Notes: generated by a model from the letters alone, not told the origin. A stretch of DNA of 47,028 nt from Calditrichota bacterium (GCA_020051775.1 JAGVQJ010000015.1:1-47028), one strand, 5' to 3'. Shown: positions 9,015-18,265, counted from the first letter of the stretch. Program-made: numbers and translations.

Positions 9015-9042
9015 CCGGGGAAGGGTGGAGAGCCTTCCCCGG
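9015..9042 (-). other. stable hairpin between dsrC and the dsrMKJOP part of the operon
   Basis: A perfect 10-bp inverted repeat (CCGGGGAAGG / CCTTCCCCGG) with an 8-base loop lies in the 74-base gap after dsrC. No U-run follows on the minus strand, so it is not a classic intrinsic terminator. A processing, stability or partial-attenuation element that sets the high DsrC level apart from the membrane genes is a reasonable inference. Confidence 0.6.
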
Positions 9043-9059
9043 AGGAACAACCTACTAGC

Positions 9060-9377
9060 TCAAACACAACCGGTGGGTTTGGGCAGTCCCGCTACTTTAC
9101 AAGCTCCTTTCGCTGGTCCTGATGGATACAGATCGTAGATCTCCTTCAGCGAAAATCCAGTCTCCTTGCAAAGCTTGCGAATCATCGGCGCGATACCAAA
9201 CTGCTTGTAGTAATCCCGCAAATAATTGGCGACTTTCCAATGCGACTCTGTCATGGCACCAACGCCTTCAGTGCTCGCCAGCGCCAGAGCGACATCCTGG
9301 TTCCAATTTTCGGGTTCGGCCATAAAGCCGTCTTCGTCCACTTCGATTTTGACACTGCCATGCTCGAACGTTGCCAT
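9060..9377 (-). CDS. dsrC: DsrC, sulfur-carrier protein of sulfite reduction
   Basis: 105 residues, the usual size. The C-terminal arm GACKVAGLPKPTGCV has both conserved cysteines: C93 and the penultimate C104, eleven residues apart. This marks a true DsrC able to form the trisulfide with sulfite-derived sulfur, not a TusE with only the last cysteine. DsrAB loads it and DsrK reduces it. It sits 40 bases behind dsrL and is followed by a stable hairpin. Confidence 0.97.
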   Translation of the reverse strand: MATFEHGSVKIEVDEDGFMAEPENWNQDVALALASTEGVGAMTESHWKVANYLRDYYKQFGIAPMIRKLCKETGFSLKEIYDLYPSGPAKGACKVAGLPKPTGCV

Positions 9378-9417
9378 GGCTCCTCCTATGTTATGTAAAT
9401 ATTTTGGTTTGTGCTTA

Positions 9418-11094
9418 CTATCTCATTTCAATGACGCCACAGGGGCATTGCTCCGCGCATTTCTTACAGCCATTGCAAATTTCCAACTTGAACAGGTAGG
9501 GCAGACCCTTGATGACCGGTTTTTTAATGGCGCCGTCCTGACAATAAGACCAGCATTGGCCGCACTCGAAGCAGGAACCGCAAGACATACAGCGGAAAGC
9601 TTCGGCAAGTGCCTCGGCCTCGGTGAGAGTCGAGGTGATCTCGAGGTCGCCTTTAGCCAAGCGGGTCGCCGGATCCAGCTTTTGGGCTTCCGTGCGCACT
9701 TTCTGCTCGAAGTAGTTCAGCAGCAGCCGGTCGTGAGATTGTACAGGTAGATTGGTCTCATCCTCGAAAGGCAGTCCGCGCAGCTCGCGGTGAATGGTAT
9801 CGGCGGCTCGGCGCCCCTGATATACCGCAATAGTCACCAGACCCAGCTCTAAATCATCGCCGCCGGCATAGACGCCGTTGACCTTGGTATGGCCTCGATC
9901 ATCTACCTTAACCCAATCGCGCCCTTCACGAAGGTCATCGAAGCCGGCAAAATCAGGTTCCTGACTAATGGCGGCAATAATGGTGGAACAGGGTAATTCG
10001 AAAGTGTCGCCGGCAATGGGCACCGGGCGGCGGCGTCCGGAAGCATCCGGCTCGCCAAGTTCCATGCGCTGGCAGATCATCCCCACGGCCTTGCCATCTT
10101 TGGTGATCACCTGAAGCGGGGCAGCCAGGAACATCAGACTGACGTTTTCTTCTTCCGCACCGACGATTTCTTCTTCGATGGCAGGCATTTCCGTGCGAGT
10201 ACGACGGTAGAGGATGGTCGCTTTGGCTCCCAGGCGGCGAGATACGCGTGCGGCGTCTATAGCCGTATCTCCGCCTCCCACTACTACCACGTGATCTCCC
10301 AAGTCCACCGGTTTCCCGGAATTAGCCTGATTCAGGAAGGCTGTGCCGGTCCATAGGTTGGCCACCTCTTCGCCGGGGATGCCCAACTTCTTGCCCTGGT
10401 GCGCGCCAATCCCCACGAAAATGGCCTTGTAATCTTTCTGCAGATCCTGATAGGGGATGTCTCGACCTATCACTGTCATCGGTTTCAATTCCACGCCGAG
10501 GTCGAGAATGCGCTGCATTTCAGCATCCAGGATTTTGCGGGGGAGACGATAGGCAGGGATACCATAACGCAGCATCCCGCCGGTCTGCGGAAACGCTTCA
10601 AATACGGTGACGGGATAGCCCAGCCGGGCTAACTGGTAGGCGCAAGACATGCCCGCCGGACCGGAACCGATCACGGCGATTTTTTCGGAATATCTTTGTG
10701 CCGGAGCTGTGAAACCTATCCTTTGATCGAGAGCCCAATCACCGATGAAGCGTTCTAGATTATTGATGCCGACGGAGCCTTCTTTTTCCTGCCGGTTGCA
10801 TCCCGATTCACAGGGATGCGGGCAGACGCGACCGCAACTGGAGGGGAAGGGGTTTTTCTCTGCGAGAATGTCGAAGGCCTTGCGGAAAGATTCCTCGATG
10901 GTGCGACCTTGCTTTTCAGCCATTGTCAGGGCTGTCAGCATGCCACGAATGTTGGTATGGTTGGGACATTTATCCATGCACGGCGGCATTTTTTCGATCT
11001 GGTAAGGACGCAGCGGGGAAGTTTCCACCGAAGAACCTCCGCCACTGGAGAAGCTGCGCATGGTGCCTTTTTTCTTGACGACAACTTTAGCCAT
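9418..11094 (-). CDS. dsrL: DsrL, NAD(P)H:acceptor iron-sulfur flavoprotein partner of DsrAB
   Basis: 558 residues. The N-terminal GltD-type cysteine domain (MPPCMDKCPNHTNIRGML, SSCGRVCPHPCESGC) is followed by an FAD fold (AVIGSGPAGMSCAYQLARLG) and a nucleotide fold (VVVVGGGDTAIDAARVSRRLG) with YRRTRTEMPA. The basic pair after the second fold is often seen with NADPH. The C-terminus carries cysteine-rich ferredoxin clusters (CMSCGSCFECGQCWSYC, CNGCKKCAEQC). In sulfur oxidisers DsrL is essential and transfers electrons between DsrAB and NAD; reductive lineages have a shorter type. The position between dsrN and dsrC supports the name. A plain glutamate-synthase small subunit is unlikely given the extra ferredoxin tail and context. 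Confidence 0.9.
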   Translation of the reverse strand: MAKVVVKKKGTMRSFSSGGGSSVETSPLRPYQIEKMPPCMDKCPNHTNIRGMLTALTMAEKQGRTIEESFRKAFDILAEKNPFPSSCGRVCPHPCESGCNRQEKEGSVGINNLERFIGDWALDQRIGFTAPAQRYSEKIAVIGSGPAGMSCAYQLARLGYPVTVFEAFPQTGGMLRYGIPAYRLPRKILDAEMQRILDLGVELKPMTVIGRDIPYQDLQKDYKAIFVGIGAHQGKKLGIPGEEVANLWTGTAFLNQANSGKPVDLGDHVVVVGGGDTAIDAARVSRRLGAKATILYRRTRTEMPAIEEEIVGAEEENVSLMFLAAPLQVITKDGKAVGMICQRMELGEPDASGRRRPVPIAGDTFELPCSTIIAAISQEPDFAGFDDLREGRDWVKVDDRGHTKVNGVYAGGDDLELGLVTIAVYQGRRAADTIHRELRGLPFEDETNLPVQSHDRLLLNYFEQKVRTEAQKLDPATRLAKGDLEITSTLTEAEALAEAFRCMSCGSCFECGQCWSYCQDGAIKKPVIKGLPYLFKLEICNGCKKCAEQCPCGVIEMR

Positions 11095-11106
11095 TATTAG
11101 AATCCT

Positions 11107-12498
11107 TTATCTGTAGGCTCTCGCCAGTGTGACGAATCGGGCCGCCCAGGTTGGGGTTCCGGCCGCATGCAGGTGCATATAGGAAGCTAAGGTATTTTTA
11201 AAAATAAGGCCATCCCGTCCGGGGAAACAGCCCTTGCCTCTTTCGACGTTATAAACAGTCGTGATGTCGGGATTTCCGGAAGTCGCGTGAGTATAATGAA
11301 ATTCATGTCCCTTTAAATGGGTCCCGCCTGCGAACCAAGGATTTTCCTTATCAATTGTGGCGGTCATATAACCGTGCCCCTGAGGCTTGTCGTGCATTTC
11401 CAAATCTATGGGAAACACTCCCGCCAGTGAATACTTCTTTCCTTTCCAGGAGAGTGACCGGCACAGATATATTAAACCGCCGCACTCCGCATAAACGGGA
11501 AGACCGGCTCTGGCGGCTTTGGCCACCGCCTTCTGCAACGGCTTGTTGCGCGATAATCTGGCTGCGTGTGTTTCTGGAAATCCCCCACCGATATAAAGCC
11601 CTTGGCTGAGTGGAAGGGAGGTATCTGTCAAGGAATTTACTGGGATCAGGTCTGCACCGGCTGTCTGCAGCGCTTCCAGGTTATCGGGATAGTAAAAGGT
11701 AAATGCGGAATCATGAAACCAGGCGATGGGAACCTTCTCTCCAGCAGGAGGCGCTATGGTCGGCAATTGATTGGCCTCGCAGGAGGGCGCAGACCCGGCA
11801 ATCGCCAACAACACGCTCATATCAACATTCTGCTCGAGAATATCCGCAAGCATGGTGCAAAGCCCTTCACCGTCGGCATGTTCCTGCGGAGGAACCAATC
11901 CCAAGTGCCGGCCCGGTAAAGCTTTCGCCTGTTCCCAAGACGGCAAAGCTCCGATGACGGGAACACCACATATACTTTCGATCGCCTGCCGGATAACTCG
12001 CTCGTGCCGATCTCCGGCAACATGATTTAGAATAACTCCGGCGATATTCACATCCGGATCCAGCCGCCGACACCCCAGAACGATGGCGGCTGCCGTTCGT
12101 GTCACTTTGGTGACGTCCAGCACAAGGAATACAGGAGCTTTCAGGAGCTTGGCCAGTTCTGCCGTACTGTAAGTGCCAGCCAGATCCACACCATCGAATA
12201 ATCCCCGATTGCCCTCGATAAGACTAATATCCGCCGTTTGACAATGGCGCAGGAAAAGGTTCTTTACACCCTCTGATCCCATTAAAAATGAATCCAAATT
12301 TCGGGTGGGTTGACCGCTTGCCAGCGTCAACCAAGCGGCGTCAATGTAATCCGGCCCCTTTTTAAAAGTTTGAACTTCAAACCCTCGGCGACGCCAGGCG
12401 GCGGCAAGACCCATTGAAATCAGGGTCTTGCCGACGTCTCCGCCACTGCCGGCGATAACTAATCGCGTGTGTGGCGCCCGGGGCGTTTCCAAAGTCAT
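11107..12498 (-). CDS. dsrN: DsrN, sirohaem amidase related to cobyrinic acid a,c-diamide synthase
   Basis: 463 residues from the ATG at 12498, preceded by AAGG at a fitting distance; the longer frame to 12585 overlaps dsrD and lacks the family's start. The N-terminal P-loop is LVIAGSGGDVGKTLISMGLAAAWRRRG. The C-terminal glutamine amidotransferase domain has the nucleophile cysteine in VYAECGGLIYLCRSLSW and a late His in GHEFHYTHA. This is the CobB/CbiA layout. Next to dsrAB it is known as DsrN, which uses glutamine and ATP to convert sirohaem to its amide form in DsrAB. Confidence 0.93.
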   Translation of the reverse strand: MTLETPRAPHTRLVIAGSGGDVGKTLISMGLAAAWRRRGFEVQTFKKGPDYIDAAWLTLASGQPTRNLDSFLMGSEGVKNLFLRHCQTADISLIEGNRGLFDGVDLAGTYSTAELAKLLKAPVFLVLDVTKVTRTAAAIVLGCRRLDPDVNIAGVILNHVAGDRHERVIRQAIESICGVPVIGALPSWEQAKALPGRHLGLVPPQEHADGEGLCTMLADILEQNVDMSVLLAIAGSAPSCEANQLPTIAPPAGEKVPIAWFHDSAFTFYYPDNLEALQTAGADLIPVNSLTDTSLPLSQGLYIGGGFPETHAARLSRNKPLQKAVAKAARAGLPVYAECGGLIYLCRSLSWKGKKYSLAGVFPIDLEMHDKPQGHGYMTATIDKENPWFAGGTHLKGHEFHYTHATSGNPDITTVYNVERGKGCFPGRDGLIFKNTLASYMHLHAAGTPTWAARFVTLARAYR

Positions 12499-12515
12499 GA
12501 CGTGAGCCTTACCGG

Positions 12516-12767
12516 TTAATCGTTGGCGGCGCCTTCCCGATGGGGGAGTTCCAGATAGGTGCCGCCGAAGTAGGTGTACACGCACCGGCCGGATTCCACC
12601 AGTTCGCGGATGGCTTCCTTGCAGATCTGCTTGTCCACCCGGTCGCCGAACAGCTCCAGCAGGTTTTTAGTCAGATCCATAGGCTTCAGCTTGCGCAAGC
12701 CGGCGGCCTCCTTAACCATGTTAAACATGGCCTCGGCTGCTTCTTGTGCGGTGATCATCTGGGCCAT
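12516..12767 (-). CDS. dsrD: DsrD, small winged-helix protein following dsrB
   Basis: 83 residues with a helix-rich N-terminal half and a C-terminal wing (LVESGRCVYTYFGGTYLEL) like the DsrD wing. It starts 16 bases after dsrB and ends 17 bases before dsrN. DsrD is found almost only with reductive-type DsrAB and is reported to stimulate sulfite reduction, so it is a marker for direction. The N-terminus is diverged from the Desulfovibrio protein, so the call rests on size, wing motif and position. Confidence 0.82.
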   Translation of the reverse strand: MAQMITAQEAAEAMFNMVKEAAGLRKLKPMDLTKNLLELFGDRVDKQICKEAIRELVESGRCVYTYFGGTYLELPHREGAAND

Positions 12768-12783
12768 AACAGCCTCTCTTTCG

Positions 12784-13866
12784 CTAGAACATCAAATGAG
12801 CGGAACGCTTGAAGGTCAAGCCGGCGTGTTTGAAGTCGTCAATGTGCAGCTTCTCAAACTGGATGCCGGTCATCTGGAAGAAGCGCGGCCAGCCGATGCG
12901 TTCGATCCACTCGCCCAAGCGCTCGTTCTTACGGGCATGACCCTTCCAGACGTTGATAATATTAATGATAGCGTCAGTTACTTCCGGCCAACGCGGGGGG
13001 TTATTAGGCAGGTAGGGAATGGCCAGTTTGGAGAACATCGGTTCATGCCGCGCGTTGGAAACTTTGCCGCCCACCCAGATGGAGACGCCATCGTTCAAGG
13101 GGTCATTCAATTTCATCGAGGGGCAGACAGTGTAGCAGTTGGCGCAGAACATGCAGCGATCTTCTTCCACCACCACCGACGGCATCCCATCAACTGTGCC
13201 CGGGCGAATCGCCGCCGTGGGGCACGAAGCTGAAACGTTGGGGATTTCGCAGGTCTTCTTCAGATTGGCGTGATCTATTTTTGGCGGACGGCGATGGATG
13301 CCCAGGATGGCGATATCCGAGCAATGCACGGCGCCGCACATGTTCAGGCAACAGGCCAGAGCGATGCGGCACTTGGCCGGTAGGTCGCTGTGCGTGAAAT
13401 GTTCGATGACCCCGTCCATGACCGACTTCACGATGCCTGAAGCATCTGTGGCGGCGCTGTGACAGTGAACCCAGCCCTGGGTGTGAACAATGCTGGTGAT
13501 GGAGCGGCCGGTACCGCCTACGGGATGGCCGATTTTAGCCAAGTCCGCAATCAGCGGGTCTATTTGCGTGGGGTCCGTAAACATGAATTCGATGTTATGG
13601 CGGCTGGTAAAGCGCAGGTAACCGCCGCAGTATTTATCCGCCAGATCACAGATCATGCGGATTTTCTGGATGCTCATGAGACGCGATCCACCAGCACGTA
13701 CGGTAAATAGCTTGGCGCCGCTTTCGGATACGTGCATCAGCACGCCGGGTTTCACGAATTCGTGGTACAGCCACTTGCCGTAATTCTCCTTGATGGCGGG
13801 CGGCAGGAACTGTTCATAATGCGGCGGGCCGATATCGGTAACGCGTTTGCGAGTTGGTTCAGGCAT
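12784..13866 (-). CDS. dsrB: DsrB, dissimilatory sulfite reductase beta subunit
   Basis: 360 residues, full length. The DsrB hallmark [19 protein letters not shown] (from residue 134) and [19 protein letters not shown] (from residue 166) bind the sirohaem-[4Fe-4S] centre. A ferredoxin domain ([11 protein letters not shown] near residue 238) is inserted downstream. It forms the alpha2beta2 enzyme with DsrA in the cytoplasm. It lies 55 bases after dsrA and is intact. Confidence 0.98.
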   Translation of the reverse strand: MPEPTRKRVTDIGPPHYEQFLPPAIKENYGKWLYHEFVKPGVLMHVSESGAKLFTVRAGGSRLMSIQKIRMICDLADKYCGGYLRFTSRHNIEFMFTDPTQIDPLIADLAKIGHPVGGTGRSITSIVHTQGWVHCHSAATDASGIVKSVMDGVIEHFTHSDLPAKCRIALACCLNMCGAVHCSDIAILGIHRRPPKIDHANLKKTCEIPNVSASCPTAAIRPGTVDGMPSVVVEEDRCMFCANCYTVCPSMKLNDPLNDGVSIWVGGKVSNARHEPMFSKLAIPYLPNNPPRWPEVTDAIINIINVWKGHARKNERLGEWIERIGWPRFFQMTGIQFEKLHIDDFKHAGLTFKRSAHLMF

Positions 13867-13921
13867 GGGTGCTCTCCTTATTTCTGAATTTCTTTAGCCG
13901 AATGATGAGTTGGTGGCCGGA

Positions 13922-15136
13922 TCAATTCTTGTCCTGGCCTTCTTCTTCGTCGTCTTCGACCAAATATTCTTCGTAGAAGACGTAGGGATTTTCACGCGGA
14001 TGGGCGACCATCTCGGGAATCGGTTCCACTCCGATGGTCTCCAGGAAGTTACCCATTCCCATGCGCTGAATGAATTCACCGATGCGTTCGCGGTTCTTGC
14101 CTTCTTCACACCAGATTTCCCAAATCCGACCCATCAGATCTTTCAGATCGGTATAGGGAGCCACCGGCTTCCAGAAGGGGATCAGCACCGAAGAGAGCAG
14201 GGCGCCTTCAATGATGGGAGCCTTAGAACCGATCAGGACGGTGGCGCCGGTGTCTTTGCCGGGACGCAACGCCTTGGGCATCACATTGATGCAGTGCATG
14301 CAACGACGGCAGGTGCTATTGTCAATATCTAACTGCTTGCCATCCCATTCCATGCACTTGCCCGGACAGAAGGCGATGACTTCCTTCTGAATGTTAAGCC
14401 CGTTCTTGGTGTATTCCAGCACGGCATCCTGGTTGACGCGGATATTATCCCTCCAGGTGCCGATGATGGATATGTCGGCGCGAGCGACGGAGGCCACGCA
14501 GTCATTGGGGCAGCCGGACATCTTGAATTTGAACTTGTAAGGGAAAGCGGGCCGGTGCAGTTCGTCTTGGAAGGACTGGGTCAAATCGTGTGTTAGAGCC
14601 ATCGTATCGTAGCAGGCCCATTCGCAACGGCTCTTGCCCAGACAGCAAGAAGGCGTGCGTACATCAGATCCAGATCCGCCCAGATCGAAGCCGATAGCCG
14701 TCAGTTCCGCAAAAATCGGTTCCAGTTCATCTGTGCGCGTGCCTAACAAAATGATGTCGCCGGTGGATCCGTGCATGTTGGTCAGCCCAGAACCGCGCTT
14801 TTCCCAGATGTCGCAGATTTTGCGCAAAGCATCGGTTTTATAGTACCAACCGGCGGGTTGGTTCACACGAACAGTGTGAAAGTGGGATACGTTGGGGAAT
14901 TCCGCCGGTAGATCACAATACCGGCCGATCACGCCACCGCCGTACCCCAACACGCCGACGATGCCGCCATGTTTCCAATGCCCGATTTTCTCATTGTAAG
15001 ACCTTTCCAGCAGACCCAAAAGGTCTTGGGATGCCAGGCTTGATTTCGCCGCCATTTTGATTTCGCTAACGAAACTTGGCCAAGGTCCTTTTTCCAGCTC
15101 GTCCAATTTCGGTGTTGGAGGAAGTTTGTCCGCCAT
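13922..15136 (-). CDS. dsrA: DsrA, dissimilatory sulfite reductase alpha subunit
   Basis: 404 residues, full length. The sirohaem/[4Fe-4S] ligands are in [15 protein letters not shown] (C164/C165, C171) and [10 protein letters not shown] (C209, C213). The inserted ferredoxin domain has C276, C279 and C282, with CPGKC just upstream. The C-terminus is very acidic ([11 protein letters not shown]). AAGGAG stands six bases before the ATG. It is the first gene of the dsr operon, about 120 bases downstream of the predicted transcription start. Confidence 0.98.
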   Translation of the reverse strand: MADKLPPTPKLDELEKGPWPSFVSEIKMAAKSSLASQDLLGLLERSYNEKIGHWKHGGIVGVLGYGGGVIGRYCDLPAEFPNVSHFHTVRVNQPAGWYYKTDALRKICDIWEKRGSGLTNMHGSTGDIILLGTRTDELEPIFAELTAIGFDLGGSGSDVRTPSCCLGKSRCEWACYDTMALTHDLTQSFQDELHRPAFPYKFKFKMSGCPNDCVASVARADISIIGTWRDNIRVNQDAVLEYTKNGLNIQKEVIAFCPGKCMEWDGKQLDIDNSTCRRCMHCINVMPKALRPGKDTGATVLIGSKAPIIEGALLSSVLIPFWKPVAPYTDLKDLMGRIWEIWCEEGKNRERIGEFIQRMGMGNFLETIGVEPIPEMVAHPRENPYVFYEEYLVEDDEEEGQDKN

Positions 15137-15235
15137 GCTATCTCCTTATATCTTTATGTAGTTGCATCCTCTGGCAAAGTAGGTAAGGAAATTGTCAATC
15201 AGAGCACCCAAACAATTGTTAGAGAACATACAACA

Positions 15236-15251
15236 CGTGACTTTTTTCACA
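15236..15251 (-). promoter_or_regulatory. CRP/FNR-type palindrome just downstream of the predicted dsrA start
   Basis: CGTGA-N6-TCACA, one mismatch from a symmetric TGTGA-N6-TCACA site. It lies about +4 to +19 relative to the predicted start, a position that fits repression. HcpR-type CRP/FNR regulators control sulfate-reduction genes in some bacteria through similar sites; which factor acts here is unknown. Confidence 0.5.
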
Positions 15252-15261
15252 TTACGCATGA

Positions 15262-15290
15262 AATATATATGAATACATAGGTTCTGTCAA
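15262..15290 (-). promoter_or_regulatory. sigma70-type promoter of the dsr operon
   Basis: On the minus strand TTGACA (15290-15285), a 17-base spacer and TATATT (15267-15262). The transcript would start near 15255, leaving a leader of about 120 bases before dsrA. No sigma54 -24/-12 element was found in this gap. Confidence 0.75.
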
Positions 15291-15325
15291 GTATTTTTCC
15301 TATTTTTTTTAAGAAAATTTGTAGC

Positions 15326-15371
15326 GTGATGCAACATACGACTTATTAAAGAAACATTTATGTTGCAACTG
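15326..15371. promoter_or_regulatory. two ATGTTGCAACAT-like boxes upstream of the dsrA promoter
   Basis: Boxes at 15326-15337 and 15360-15371 each match 10 of 12 bases of the palindrome ATGTTGCAACAT found perfectly near 19880. Their centres are 34 bases apart, about -76 and -110 from the predicted dsrA start, so an activator role is plausible. The rest of the gap between 15137 and 15442 is AT-rich without a gene. Confidence 0.6.
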
Positions 15372-15442
15372 CGTGAGAATCGAAGGTGGTAAATTGAAAT
15401 TCTGGGGTATATGTTAAAGATCTAACAATTCAGGTTTTATCA

Positions 15443-16030
15443 TTAGTATTTCGATGCGGGTAGGATATCTACGATGCCGGATTGCATTTGGTAAAAGGCG
15501 CCGACGATGCTGCTTTTTATTTCCGTTAAAAGTGGGGATAATATAGGGGATGTAGTGAGGCTTTGGATGGTTCTATAAACCTGCATTACGCAGGCATTTT
15601 CCTCAGAATCACCAGGTAGGTGCGCAGAAGTTTCAATAGCCGGCCGCAATGATTCCCGCAGAAACACGAAGTTGTCTGCGGGTGGACTCATGGCGGTTTG
15701 AATAGCGCCGCATTTCTCATGTCCCAAGACGATTATAAGGGGAATACGGAAGAGCTGTAGTGGTAGAGCCACGCTTTCGATGCCGATCCGGTCGATACTA
15801 CAGCCGGCGCTTCGCACCACGAACAGGTCGCCGAGACCGGCATCGAAAATTATTTCAGGAGAGGTTCTCGAGTCGGAACAACCAACTACCACAGCCAAGG
15901 GAGCTTGCGCGGCAGATACTTTTTGGCGATGTCGCGGATCCTGCCGGGGATGATGCATAACGCCCTTAATGAAACGCTGGTTACCTTCAAGCAGTTTTGC
16001 CAGAGTCTCTTCTGCTGCCATTCTCGTCAT
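15443..16030 (-). CDS. beta-class carbonic anhydrase
   Basis: 195 residues. The zinc site is complete: C51 in GCSDSRTSPE with the Asp-Arg pair (D53, R55), and GHEKCGAI with the His and second Cys. It interconverts CO2 and bicarbonate in the cytoplasm. It overlaps the cobA-hemD stop by four bases (ATGA), so it is coupled to the sirohaem genes. An in-frame ATG three codons later is an alternative start. Some members of this fold act on CS2 or COS, but nothing here shows that. Confidence 0.92.
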   Translation of the reverse strand: MTRMAAEETLAKLLEGNQRFIKGVMHHPRQDPRHRQKVSAAQAPLAVVVGCSDSRTSPEIIFDAGLGDLFVVRSAGCSIDRIGIESVALPLQLFRIPLIIVLGHEKCGAIQTAMSPPADNFVFLRESLRPAIETSAHLPGDSEENACVMQVYRTIQSLTTSPILSPLLTEIKSSIVGAFYQMQSGIVDILPASKY

Positions 16031-17598
16031 GGTTTTTTAGAATTATAGAAACTCACCAGGGATTGCACCAAACCCGGCACGGAATGCTCGTCCGCCTCTA
16101 CAGTGACCTCTATTCCTGATTCCATGATCACTCCGCTGGTGGTTGGGCCGATGGAAGCCACGACTGATTTTGAGGCCAGTTCGCGCGCAGCTTCCAGCCC
16201 CATGATTTCCACCAGGCCTGTCAGAGTGGCTCCGCTGGTAAACATGATAATGTCCGGCTGTTCAAGGCGCAGATGAGTTTTCAAGCCCTCATCCCACACT
16301 GCCGTTTTGGTAGAATAAACCTGCAGAGAATGAACATTCGCTCCGGCTGCTCTCACCGCCAATTCGATACGATCATCGCCTTGATTGCCCCGCACGCGGA
16401 TAACTTGGACGCCAGATCCGAGATACCCTGGTAGTTCCCGCACTAAGCCGGCCGTAGTTAGGGGATCCGGCACCAAGTCCGGATTAAAACCAAGGAAGCG
16501 CAGCATTCTCAAAGTGCCAATACCAATGACTCCGATGCGAAAATTGGACAACTTGCGTAGATCGTGCCGTTTTTTAAATTGAATCATGAAATGTTGCACG
16601 CCATTTTCGCTTGAGAATACCAGCCAGTGCCGAGGGCGAGTTTCCCATTGTTGCAATAGCGGCGTCAGCTGGTCCCACAGGATGAGATCTTCATAATCCT
16701 GGATAGCCAGAGTCGGAAAGGGCATAATATAGGCGCCGTGTCCCCGCAGCAGATTATACAACTCTTCCGCTTGGCTGGAGGGTCGCGTGACCATGACTTT
16801 CTTCCCGGACAAGGAACCGGTCTGAACCCAGCCTAATTCATCGTGCAGAGAAACCACCTCGCCGATAATGAACAGCGCCGGTGGAGTAATTCTAGCCTTT
16901 TGGACCAGCATGGGCAAATCCTTCAAAGCGCCTTTGACCGTGCGTTGCAGCGCGGTGGCGCCTCGTTCGATCATGGCTGCAGGAGTTTCCGGATCCATGC
17001 CTCCAGCCAGAAGCCGGCTTACCACCTGCGGCAGCTGCGTCACTCCCATGTAACCTATCAGAGTGCCGTCTCGGCCTTGGGCCAGCCATTCCCAAGGCAC
17101 CTGGCATTCCTGGTTGTTAGCGGCTTCGTGCGCTGTGATTATTGTCAGAAAACCTGACTTGCCGCGATGTGTGACCGGAATGCCGGTAAAAGCTCCGGCA
17201 GCTAAACCGGCGGTAATCCCAGGAACCAGTTCATACGGAATGCCGTGGCGCTTTAAATGGAGAGCTTCTTCACCGCCGCGACCGAAAACGAAGGGGTCTC
17301 CACCTTTCAAGCGAACCACTGTCAGGCCTTCCAAGGCCAACCGGGTTAGCAACTCATTGATTTGATCTTGTTCCAAGGTGTGGTAGCCGCTGGCCTTGCC
17401 GACGAAATACCTTTGCACTTGAGGCGGCAACGCCGCGATCAGTTCCAAAGATACCAGGCGGTCGTAAACCACAGCGTCGCAGCTTTGCAGGGTTTCAAGC
17501 CCACGCACGGTGATTAATTTAGGATCACCCGGCCCAGCGCCGACCAAGTAGACTTTACCAACTGTTTTTAGGGCTGAGATATTTTGTTCGTTATTCAT
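16027..17598 (-). CDS. cobA-hemD: uroporphyrinogen-III methyltransferase / uroporphyrinogen-III synthase fusion
   Basis: 523 residues from the ATG at 17598; the longer frame would need a TTG start. Residues ~15-255 are a SUMT domain: VYLVGAGPGDPKLITVRG, VVRLKGGDPFVFGRGGEE and ELVPGITAGLAA bind S-adenosylmethionine and substrate. Residues ~265-520 are a HemD domain (KKVMVTRPSSQAEELYNLL). The fusion makes precorrin-2 from hydroxymethylbilane via uroporphyrinogen III. It overlaps the upstream cysG-N stop and the downstream carbonic anhydrase start. Next to dsrAB it supplies sirohaem. Confidence 0.95.
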   Translation of the reverse strand: MNNEQNISALKTVGKVYLVGAGPGDPKLITVRGLETLQSCDAVVYDRLVSLELIAALPPQVQRYFVGKASGYHTLEQDQINELLTRLALEGLTVVRLKGGDPFVFGRGGEEALHLKRHGIPYELVPGITAGLAAGAFTGIPVTHRGKSGFLTIITAHEAANNQECQVPWEWLAQGRDGTLIGYMGVTQLPQVVSRLLAGGMDPETPAAMIERGATALQRTVKGALKDLPMLVQKARITPPALFIIGEVVSLHDELGWVQTGSLSGKKVMVTRPSSQAEELYNLLRGHGAYIMPFPTLAIQDYEDLILWDQLTPLLQQWETRPRHWLVFSSENGVQHFMIQFKKRHDLRKLSNFRIGVIGIGTLRMLRFLGFNPDLVPDPLTTAGLVRELPGYLGSGVQVIRVRGNQGDDRIELAVRAAGANVHSLQVYSTKTAVWDEGLKTHLRLEQPDIIMFTSGATLTGLVEIMGLEAARELASKSVVASIGPTTSGVIMESGIEVTVEADEHSVPGLVQSLVSFYNSKKP

Positions 17599-18265
17599 GG
17601 GAATCAAGGTAGTTCTTCAGCCAGTGTCTCCAGGAAGCTTCTGGGGATTTCAGCTTAGCCCAGCTTGCCCACTGTGCTGCGTCTGCCGAGAGAAATCTCT
17701 GATAGAGATCAGTTTCGTGGCGAGAGTCTCGCGAGTAATTCTTGGCAAATTTGCGGAATCGAGCGATCAGGTCGGGATATTGAAGTTGATGTACTTCCGC
17801 CAACGAGGCTTTCAGATGCTCTTTCAGAAAACGCGCGAAATATGGTGCGGTTCCACCGGTGGACACTGCGATAGTTGCTCCTCCAAGGGAAACAACCGCG
17901 GGAAAGATCACATTGCACAAGGCTGGTTGATCTACAACATTCACAGGAATTCCGTGAGTGGCGCAGTCCTGACTGACCTGTTTGTTGATCTTCAAGCTAT
18001 TCGCGGCGCTGATGACCAGGCGGTAATTTTGTACTTCACCAGCGATATAAGCACGTTGCAACCAGCGGCATTCTCCTTGCTGCGATAAGCTTACCAGCTC
18101 GTCAACAGAGCTAGGGGAAACAATCGTTACAGCAGCGCCGGCTGCTAAAAGATCCTTCACTTTGCGCAAGGCCACTCGGCCGCCGCCCACCACTAAACAG
18201 GGCGCTCCGACAAGGTTGAAGAACAACGGCAGGTAGGGAATCTTATTTTCTATGTCCGCAGCCAT
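17591..18265 (-). CDS. precorrin-2 dehydrogenase / sirohydrochlorin ferrochelatase (CysG N-terminal, Met8-like)
   Basis: 224 residues. The NAD-binding motif LVVGGGRVALRKVKDLLAAGA sits at the N-terminus after a PLFFNLVG strand typical of Met8/CysG-N. GTAPYFARFLKEHL is the usual dimer and active-site region. The enzyme oxidises precorrin-2 to sirohydrochlorin and inserts iron to give sirohaem. AGGGA lies seven bases before the ATG at 18265, and a TGTTGCA half-box overlaps this ribosome site. It leads a three-gene operon with cobA-hemD and the carbonic anhydrase. Confidence 0.93.
   Translation of the reverse strand: MAADIENKIPYLPLFFNLVGAPCLVVGGGRVALRKVKDLLAAGAAVTIVSPSSVDELVSLSQQGECRWLQRAYIAGEVQNYRLVISAANSLKINKQVSQDCATHGIPVNVVDQPALCNVIFPAVVSLGGATIAVSTGGTAPYFARFLKEHLKASLAEVHQLQYPDLIARFRKFAKNYSRDSRHETDLYQRFLSADAAQWASWAKLKSPEASWRHWLKNYLDSHE

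Noticed and set aside
12574..13233. 219-codon plus-strand frame opposite dsrB/dsrD
   Set aside because: It is antisense to clear dsrB and dsrD coding sequence and has no recognisable domain or ribosome site.
1..15136. oxidative-type dsr cluster (dsrEFH, dsrR, dsrS)
   Set aside because: None of these genes is present, and dsrD and qmo are.
15137..15442. sigma54 promoter for dsrA
   Set aside because: I searched for TGGC-N8-GC type elements because an NtrC-like regulator is nearby, but none is present; a sigma70 promoter is.
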